Source: Lepeophtheirus salmonis (lineage: Eukaryota > Arthropoda > Copepoda > Siphonostomatoida > Caligidae). Taken from it: a stretch of DNA of 64,000 nucleotides. The position numbers and the translations under genes are program-made. Within the stretch, counting starts at the first letter, position 1; every line of letters starts with the position of its first letter. Under the pieces are notes generated by a model, which saw only the letters and a program-made list of their open reading frames with translations, searched no databases and was not told the origin of the DNA. The stretch covers positions 8,770,363 through 8,834,362 of the forward strand of contig NC_052135.2 of assembly GCF_016086655.4 (NCBI RefSeq), given 5' to 3'. Positions 56,915 to 64,000 of the stretch are shown piece by piece.

Positions 56915-57078
56915 GACATGGTAATCATAAGAATTTGATAAATGCTTTGGAGGAGAGCAGCTTAGCTGTCGTCACGTTTTATTGTTTAAGCTGCGATCAG
57001 TTATGGATACATGTAGGGATTACTCCTCCCAACTTCATCCTCAATTTACCCTTAGTCCAAAAAGGACTTACAATAACA
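56915..57078 (+). repeat. Dispersed SINE-like repeat, copy 7
   Basis: Contains GGAGGAGAGCAGCTTAGCTG followed by TCGTCACG, GCTGCGATCAGTTATGG and CAATTTACCCTTAGTCCAAA with AAGGACTTACA. The core is the least diverged of the family. Confidence 0.65.
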
Positions 57079-57592
57079 ACCGACCACAAATCCTCAGTGT
57101 TACTCTGCTTACTTCATACGCACATACACTAGTGCTACTTTATATGCATTTACAAGTTCCCTCTTCAAAAATAAAAGTATAATGATTACAACTTTGGAAA
57201 TAAATAAAAACTCTTTAAAAAATTTCCCACGTGTTATAGTTATATTTTACATAACTCGTGATATAAAATAATTTACATACATGATACTTATACGTGCTTT
57301 TACATATTAAATCTTGCTGGAATTGGCGACCCTCCCCCTCATTCTCTTAGTCTTGGGCCGGCCTTAACGTACCACTGGAGGGAGTACCACACCGGTGTCG
57401 GAATGTATTGCAAGATGGGGGGGGGGGCACAAATTATATACTGATGACGTCGTAGAGTGGTATCTGATGGATTTTTGAGGGAGGAGTGTTGGGCTTTTCG
57501 CCAATTTTGAAAAAATGTGTTTCTTTTTAAATTAAAATTTTTTCAGGAAAGACAAAGAATAAAATAAATAAATAAATTTTGACTTGAAAAAT
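57079..57592. other. AT-rich DNA, no recognised gene
   Basis: Includes a G run (57418-57427). No gene. Confidence 0.4.
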
Positions 57593-57594
57593 TA

Positions 57595-58459
57595 TTTAGG
57601 TAGGAACGGATTAAAAAAAATCCTTCTATTATAAAAAATCCCTTCTGAAATACGTTCGTGGCCTTGTTGGATTTGTTCATGGTCTTGGTGATCTATGGGA
57701 CCATATTTTCCTTCAACACCATCAACTAGTCGGCCACGGGTAACCTTTATCCAACAGGAAACCAAATTGGAGGCTTCTTTTTCTCCAGTTGATGCCAAAA
57801 ACCCCAACATCTTCAGAGAGGCCGGATATTTGGTCTTGGTGACTGTCCTGATGCTGTTGGGCCCTTGCATAAGCATACTATCCTATCATTTTGTTTTTTA
57901 TAGACAGAGCAACAATAAAGGTATTTTCATCAGTGAAAAAAAAATACCTGGTGCTTCATATCATACAAGTGTTGTTGACATTGTAGAAGACGGAGTTCTT
58001 TTTGACATTGGGACAGGAGTGGCCTCTCAATTCTTCTAAGTAACCTTCCTCTAGTCTTTCGGATGGCCTTGCCAACAGTAGACCGATGCACCTTCTTGGC
58101 TTACTCTGACATCTTCATCGTTGTATTGACCTCTTCAGGCTTCACTTTGTTAGGTCTTCCACTCTTGGGATTATCCTTAAGGTTGTTCTTATCAGCCAAA
58201 CGATTTCTGATCCGACAGACGTTGGCCTTGTTGACATTTAAGGCCTTCATGATATATGAGGTGGTTATACCAGTATGGATTAAATTGCCTAAGATGGCTC
58301 TTTCTGCCTCCATCGCGACATATACATAATTTTTGTTTACAACATCAATCAATCAGAATCTCAGCTATTCAAAAATAATCGGAACTTTAACATATATATT
58401 CAATAATGCCTATTCAAAACTGTATTTTTGGAAGGCCTACTTACTGTTTCTACACCCGG
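57595..58459 (-). mobile_element. 3'-truncated Tc1/mariner element, family J
   Basis: The right terminus, inverted, is CCGGGTGTAGAAACAGTAAG next to TA at 58460-58461. The minus strand starts [20 protein letters not shown] near 58311, continues [19 protein letters not shown] (helix-turn-helix) and [15 protein letters not shown], then in shifted frames VGKAIRKTR, IERPLLSQ and FTDENTFIVA (first catalytic Asp), and after another shift KYPASLKMLGFLASTGEKEA. Sequence similarity stops at about 57595, before the second Asp, so the 3' half and left TIR are missing. At least three frameshifts. Confidence 0.82.
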
Positions 58460-58461
58460 TA

Positions 58462-59254
58462 GATGTATTTGCCAAAAAAAAAAAAGTTAGGTTAATAGAA
58501 TAGTAAGTCTCAGAGCGAATGCATTTAACTTTAAATATTGATGTACGCTAGAAACACCTTTTTTTTTAAAACTCAATATAGATGTATGAGAAAATAAATC
58601 AAACATTAATCCTATTGAAGTAGACAAATCGACGGAGCATCTTTATTTGGTCAGATATTTTCACTTGACTGGTTCAAGTTTTTTTCCCCTTCTTTCTTTT
58701 TTCTTATTGTTATTATTTTTATCCATTCTTAGAGCCTTTATTTAAAGGGTATGATTCAGCAATTTCATATTATATATTATGTACAATACATTCATATATT
58801 GACTCTATGTACATAATAATATATGTTAAAGTGGCAGGAATAGTGAGACAACTATCTAACAGTAACAGAGGAGGAGATGATGACAACTTATTATTCCTTG
58901 TTCATTAACTCATTACACTTGTCAATAAGGGGACATTTTCTTATTGTATATTTCATCAATCCTTATTTGATTCTCAAGTTTATTGTTTTATTGTGTTGGT
59001 AAATATGCCTATAAGGGTTTGGTTAGTATTAGTTTGTTTTTGACAAATAAAAAGGTTAGATGTCTTTTGCTGTGCTCCGACATTTTCGACTATTGAAACA
59101 TATGAAAATTAAAAATTAATTAAGGGAAAAGTTCTTAGCATTTCGTAGAATAATAACTATTTTAGAAGAATAAACAATTTTTGGTTCGGGGAAAAGGTAA
59201 TTTCCTATTTTTGGTTTATTTCAATGATTTATAAGAAGTGTTATAATAATTGTA
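58462..59254. other. AT-rich DNA, no recognised gene
   Basis: No gene or shared repeat was noted in this interval. Confidence 0.4.
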
Positions 59255-59256
59255 TT

Positions 59257-59645
59257 TTAAGCCAAGTATGCCCCGTTCTGTTTGATAACTTGTTGCAAAC
59301 GAGAGTTCATCTTCATAATGCCATTTTCGTAGAAGCTCTTGTCCCTATTGGTAACAAAATCTAGTAGGACAGCAAATTTTCACAGGCCTCTATTGAGGCC
59401 AAATTTTTATCCCCAAGCGCGTTGCTCATAGACAGTAACAGGTGGTAGTCACTTGGTGAAGGTGAGGAATGTAGGGTGGATCCATACGAAATTCCCATCT
59501 GAGCTCCCGGAGCTTCTGCCGAGTTATCAAAGATGTGTGTTACCTGGCGTTGTTTTCATGATGTCTTATTTTCTCATTTTCACCAATGCTGGCTACTTCT
59601 GTTCGATCACTTCCTTCAAACGTTCAAGTTATTTACAGTAGACGG
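59257..59645 (-). pseudogene. DD34D mariner transposase C-terminal remnant
   Basis: The minus strand in three frames reads [21 protein letters not shown], then NNARQVTHIF (for H-D-N-A-R-P-H, Asp lost), then [20 protein letters not shown] (S-P-D-L-x-P-S-D-Y-H-L type) and ASIEACENLL, and finally NSRLQQVIKQNGAYLA before a stop at 59257. These are blocks of the second half of classical mariner transposases, distinct from the DD36D and DD37D families. No TIRs were identified. Confidence 0.8.
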
Positions 59646-59817
59646 CAGAATTAAGCAGGGGAAAAATAGCTCAAATCGCGGTTTTTTTTTTCAAATTTTC
59701 TTTCAATAACAAGTTTCTTACATCTTTACCCAAAGCTTTAAATAGAGGTGTATGATGAAAAGTGTCCTAGAAAACCGGAGTGGCTTATTTTAGTTGGTAA
59801 TCTGAACAGAATTTTTA

Positions 59818-60008
59818 GTTGGACTTGGAGTAAAATTGAGGATTGACATTGTTGTAATTCCTGCCTATAACATTGCTAGATATGGAGTGGGCCTGCTTGT
59901 ATTTATTTCCTTCATCACACGTTTGCTTTGAGCTTATTTAATAAAAGGTCATGACAGCTAAGCTGCTCTCCTCTCAAACATTCTTCAAATTGTCAGGGTT
60001 ACCACCTT
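59818..60008 (-). repeat. Dispersed SINE-like repeat, copy 8
   Basis: The minus strand reads CCTGACAATTTGAAGAATGT, GAGGAGAGCAGCTTAGCTGT, GAAGGAAATAAATACAAGC and later CAATGTCAATCCTCAATTT. Near full length. Confidence 0.65.
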
Positions 60009-60345
60009 CATTGTCTGTTTCTATTGTTTAAACACACCGGGAGGGGGAAAAAAATAAAATGTATTACTGACTTTGGGTCACTCTAACTTATAGACAGTAT
60101 GTATTTAATATTAATAAGAGAAAGAGGGCGTTGCACCAGCTCCCCTCTCCCTATACCCTTGAATGAGCACAAACAGTTTTCCTTCCATCAATTGAATTGA
60201 ATTCAAGAAAAAAATATACATGATTTTGATTAGAGAGAAGGAGGTATTTGTGTAATATATATTCAGTTTGGTAGCTGAGTTTCTTTATATATAAATATTA
60301 GATATGTAGCAACATTTGAATTTGGTAGACTCCTTAGTACTCTTA
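60009..60345. other. AT-rich DNA, no recognised gene
   Basis: No gene. Confidence 0.4.
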
Positions 60346-60347
60346 TA

Positions 60348-61012
60348 CAGGGTGCGCAAGTTATCCTGCCGCAACTTTGACGCACTCTCTTTGGCAAACA
60401 CGGGCACTTAGGCTGCTGATTAATTTTTTGTGAGAAAACTTTTCTTCAAATTTGCACAAGTTTGAAGAAATGTAATAGATTGACGAATTTGTTGTCCCAA
60501 ATATTTGGAAAAGGTGTAGAGCCTTCCTTGGAATCCGCACCTGGAGCTACACATAACAATTGTTCTACCTCGAGGTGAAGCCTCAGATCGACATGGGAGG
60601 CCTTACATGTGGCTGTCCCTACCCCACCTCGAAAAAAAGTCTCAAATTGCTCAAAAACAAGTTTAAAGACTTCATGTCAGCGGACTTTTGGCCTTCTAAA
60701 TCAAAATCCGATGGATTTTTTTGTGTGGGGTGCAATCACACGAAAAACCAAACGAACCCCCTCCAACACCAAAGACGAACTTATCGGTCGGATCAAGAAG
60801 GAGTTCCAGGGATTGCCAAGGGGCAAAGAGCCAAATGCCTGCTTGTGCTTTCGGCCTCGTATATAGACTGCAATTAAGGTTATTAAATAAAATAAATCAG
60901 AATCCATCAAGCTTTCCAATTTGGTTTTATTTTTTTAATCTGATAACTGGTTCGAGATAATATTGCGTTTGAAAAACATCATTTTCGCAGCACAGATATC
61001 TTGTGCACCCTG
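60348..61012 (+). mobile_element. Deleted Tc1/mariner element, family D, copy 2
   Basis: A 665-bp element between TA sites. Left CAGGGTGCGCAAGTTATCCT; right, inverted, CAGGGTGCACAAGATATCTG. The plus strand gives SKKSLKLLKNKFKDFMSADF and WPSKS, then with a frameshift NPMDFFVWGAITRKTKRTPS and ELIGRIKKEFQGLPRGK, followed by CLCFRPRI. This is the C-terminal third of the transposase with the third Asp (NPMDF) kept. The 5' region up to the second Asp is lost. Same family, opposite orientation, as 19537-20133. Confidence 0.85.
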
Positions 61013-61014
61013 TA

Positions 61015-62349
61015 TATATTAATATGGATTTGTGTATATTTTTCAAAAGCCCCCTTCTTTTGTTCCCCCCTTCCCCCTTCTATCCTTCATTCTCCTCAAT
61101 TTCAATGATCAAACGGGTTGAGGGATATACATATAATATTAAAATCTTATTTAGTATCAGATAAAATAAGCATTCAATTCAGATATCTTTTGTTTTTTTA
61201 TAAATTGGAAATATTATATATATTTTTTTTGTCAAAAAAATAACAAAAATATTCTTTGAAGAATTAAAAATAATATTTATATATTCTACTACTAGAAATA
61301 ATGATAAAATAAGAATGTTATTTGACAATTAGCGAGTATTTACGTAAATATATTTGTATGTACATTTGTAAAAAAAAGTCCGTTATATCATTTTTCTCTC
61401 TCTCTGATTGCATTCATCAAGGGTATCCATCCCTTGTCATTTTCAAATCACTACACATTGAGAGAGAGATTACAATAACTGCATAACGAACTTTAGGTAA
61501 TAATAATAACAAGAGAAATAAAAAATAATAATCATAAAGAGATCTCTTCGGAAATAATCTTCAAAGTGGAGAAGAAGAAGAATCGCTCTTCAAGGTCATT
61601 GCATATTTTGCCTCACGTCAGCTAACTAACTAACATAGGAAGAAAACAAAAGTTAAGATGATATAAAATTAAGAAACATCTTGGATACATTTTGTTTTTA
61701 CCTATATACATACATATGTAGTGACGTTTGTACATTGTACCCCAATGTATCTTATATGAGAACATTTCATCATCCTTGTCAAAGTATTCCTCGCTTTATT
61801 GATTGCCTTTGGGTATTTGAACGTAGAGTACATTATTATTAATATGAAATGAATGTGGGAAGTCATACGAACACTCGTTGCAAAAAATACATCTGATAAA
61901 TATACTGTGATCAAGTATATTTTTTCAGTCCTTGATTGCAAATGTGCATTAACGAAAGGGAATTCTTCCGTTTCTTTGGCTATGCAGCGTGAGTTTCCTT
62001 CTCATAAAAGGCAATCAAAAAATGCATATATAAATAAGAAAAACTTTATTTTTGTTTCATAGCATAATAGCACACCTTGAAAGTTTTGTCTTACATAGTT
62101 TTAAAAATCATATGAGATAGATGACGTCCACCATTGTTGAATAAATCAAGCTTTAGTATTTTAATACCTGATGATTTTTCCATTTTTTTGTTTCACTTTA
62201 AATATTTTTTCATTAAGAGGATTTTGAAGGATACAACATACTTCATACAAAAAGATGCTTCATGTCATTAGCAACATACTTAAATTTTAAATTGTGGTTG
62301 TTTAGTGGATCAAGTAATAACTAACTAATTCCCAATTCTGTAAACGTCA
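61015..62349. other. AT-rich DNA, no recognised gene
   Basis: Short frames at 61702-62062 overlap antisense to each other and show no domain. No gene. Confidence 0.45.
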
Positions 62350-62351
62350 TA

Positions 62352-62410
62352 AAATGTTGGGGTTTCCGGAATAAATCCGCTTTTCATTACCTGAGTTGAA
62401 CAAAATGCAG
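62352..62410. repeat. Solo end of family L element
   Basis: ATGTTGGGGTTTCCGGAATA followed by AATCCGCTTTTCATTACCTG is nearly identical to 25549-25600. Only this terminus is present. Confidence 0.55.
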
Positions 62411-63699
62411 TCAATTTAAAATTCTTACATATTAATCTGATAACTGAAATTTTAAATCTCTAACTTTATTATTTGTGGAATTATTTGCTTTGAAATAATT
62501 TTGAAAACTACAAATTAAGAAAATATATTGAAGAAATTATTTTTGTATATTAGAAATTGAAGCAAACAACGGATTTTCATAAATCTACCAATAAAAACTC
62601 AAGAGCTTAACTGAAATTCTTTTAATTAGGAATATTTATTTTAGACGGCAAACACAGGTTTCTCACTACTCCAAAGTAGGATAGCGAGTGATTGTATTTC
62701 CAAGAAAATGTTAGAATCTTGCTTATTACGTTACTACTTTTAAAAAATGATATTTTTTTTGTTGATAAAAAATATCAACAAAACGGGTTTTCAGTCTTTT
62801 ATATATACATATATGAAGTGCTAATTGTTGTTACAGTACAAAAAAATCATTTATTTATGTAACTAATATACAGTAAAACCTTTCATTACGAGAAATAGAA
62901 TTTGTATATGAATATTTGTTAAAATACTTGTTAAACAAACGGTAGTTATAAAAAGAGAAGCTTATACCTATTCAAATTGACTTAATGGGTGAGAAATTAA
63001 ATAATCCAAATTAAAAAAACAACAACATTCACAATATGAGGTTTAACTGTATATTTTCGTTCATTTATTTAATATGACATCTTTCAACTCCCTTAGCAAA
63101 ACAATAATCTCTTGCAATGATTTTTTAGTAGATATATTTATTGTAATTAATTAATAGTTAATACTTTTTGACCTTTTACTTTTTTTTCGCGATTCAGATC
63201 TGCATGTACAAATAAAATGTATTCATTCCTCATAACTTAAATAAAGATGCTCTTCTTTTTCGACTCATTGCATTGTAGAAGCCAATAATTTTGCTAGTTT
63301 ATGGATCTGCAAAGATATACTCAAATCCAGGTCGTTATTTTTAATCCTGTTTAAGGTAAAGTCTCGGTGTCTAAAACATTAACAATATAAGGTTTGAATA
63401 TAGAGGCTTGGATTTTAAATCCGAAACAAGTTCAGATCCAAATACCATGGCAACCCTCAAATCTATGTGTCCACTCATCAGATTCAACTGACAAAACTGT
63501 AAAAGAAAAAAAATAGAAAACCTTTGAGAGGTCCTCGGAAAACGAACGCAGTACAGTCATTATTGTGGGCCTCCGTGCGAGTTCATGCATACCGTCGAAA
63601 ATAACTCCACAGATAATGATGTGAAGGAACATAAATTGATGTTAACAGATCCAGTGTCATACTAGAACTTTAAATTGACACGTTTGGTTCAAATTAGGG
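62411..63699. other. AT-rich DNA, no recognised gene
   Basis: No coherent coding sequence was seen. Confidence 0.4.
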
Positions 63700-63701
63700 T
63701 A

Positions 63702-63979
63702 TTGGAACCGGGTTTATTCCGAAAAAACCAAAAATTTTAAGACCTGCATACATTCTGGAGGCAGTGGTCAAGATGGACAAAGAGTTCCTTAACAAGGCCT
63801 GTGCCAGGTTCAGGGCCAGGTTGGAGGCTGTGTTTGAAGCATGAGGTGGTTGGTTTGAGTGATGTACTTCACTATGGACCCCTTCATGCAAGAGCAAAAT
63901 ATTTGTTAACTGCAGAATGAATTTTGGGAAATATACTTTAATTATCTTTAACTTTTTCGGATTTAAAATCCCCAACCTG
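63702..63979 (+). mobile_element. Small mariner-derived element, family L
   Basis: The right end, inverted, CAGGTTGGGGATTTTAAATC next to TA at 63980, pairs imperfectly with TTGGAACCGGGTTTATTCCG on the left. The plus strand contains KILRPAYILEAVVKMDKEFL, then NKACARFRARLEAVFEA, stop and GGWFE, the C-terminus of a DDD transposase (F-R-x-R-L-E-A-V-x-x-A-x-G-G). Everything upstream in the transposase is missing. The terminus links it to the MITE-like element at 25550. Confidence 0.65.
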
Positions 63980-64000
63980 TATGTATATAAATATATAATA

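Noticed and set aside
57592..58039. 114-codon plus-strand frame (57695-58039)
   Set aside because: Antisense to the family J transposase, which has a recognisable first-Asp region on the minus strand.

Overview
The window looks like AT-rich, repeat-dense, gene-poor nuclear DNA of an invertebrate animal. I infer an arthropod. The abundance and diversity of Tc1/mariner-type transposons with C-termini reading SPDLNPLDF-x-x-W reminds me of parasitic copepods such as the salmon louse (Lepeophtheirus), but no species-specific gene confirms this. I found no convincing host protein-coding gene, no rRNA or tRNA gene, no CRISPR array and nothing that reads as a bacterial operon.

The recognisable content is a graveyard of transposable elements. 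Tc1/mariner-superfamily elements dominate: about 25 copies or fragments from at least ten sequence families. Many are bounded by short terminal inverted repeats (TIRs) next to TA dinucleotides. The best preserved is the 1,291-bp element at 14496-15786, whose roughly 338-codon transposase has one single-base deletion and a complete catalytic triad with 36 residues between the second and third Asp. A sister of the same DD36D type lies at 37369-38484. A DD37D (maT-like) family recurs at 2272-3307, 35294-36393, 40716-41561 and 49062-49520. Classical DD34D mariner remnants lie near 17143-17904, 56517-56708 and 59257-59645. A Tc1-like (NPIEN motif) remnant lies at 9590-9960. Many copies have lost the centre of the transposase, so that the N-terminal DNA-binding end sits directly beside the C-terminal end.

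Other layers are: a decayed non-LTR retrotransposon on the minus strand (10390-12130); a possible LINE tail (43480-43815); a tRNA-like SINE family (25212, 42545, 53945); an eight-copy dispersed repeat with core GGAGAGCAGCTTAGCTGTC; MITE-like elements (25550, 26911, 54948, 63702); AT-rich degenerate tandem arrays (12870, 27835); a palindrome-rich repeat cluster (28490-30440); a three-to-four-unit repeat (32505-33665); and a noncoding repeat patchwork (51370-54290).

The one decayed coding segment that is not obviously a transposase or reverse transcriptase is at 44770-45440 on the minus strand. It holds about 200 codons of coherent but frameshifted protein sequence that I cannot assign to a named family. 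The remaining stretches are AT-rich DNA with simple repeats in which I see no supportable gene.
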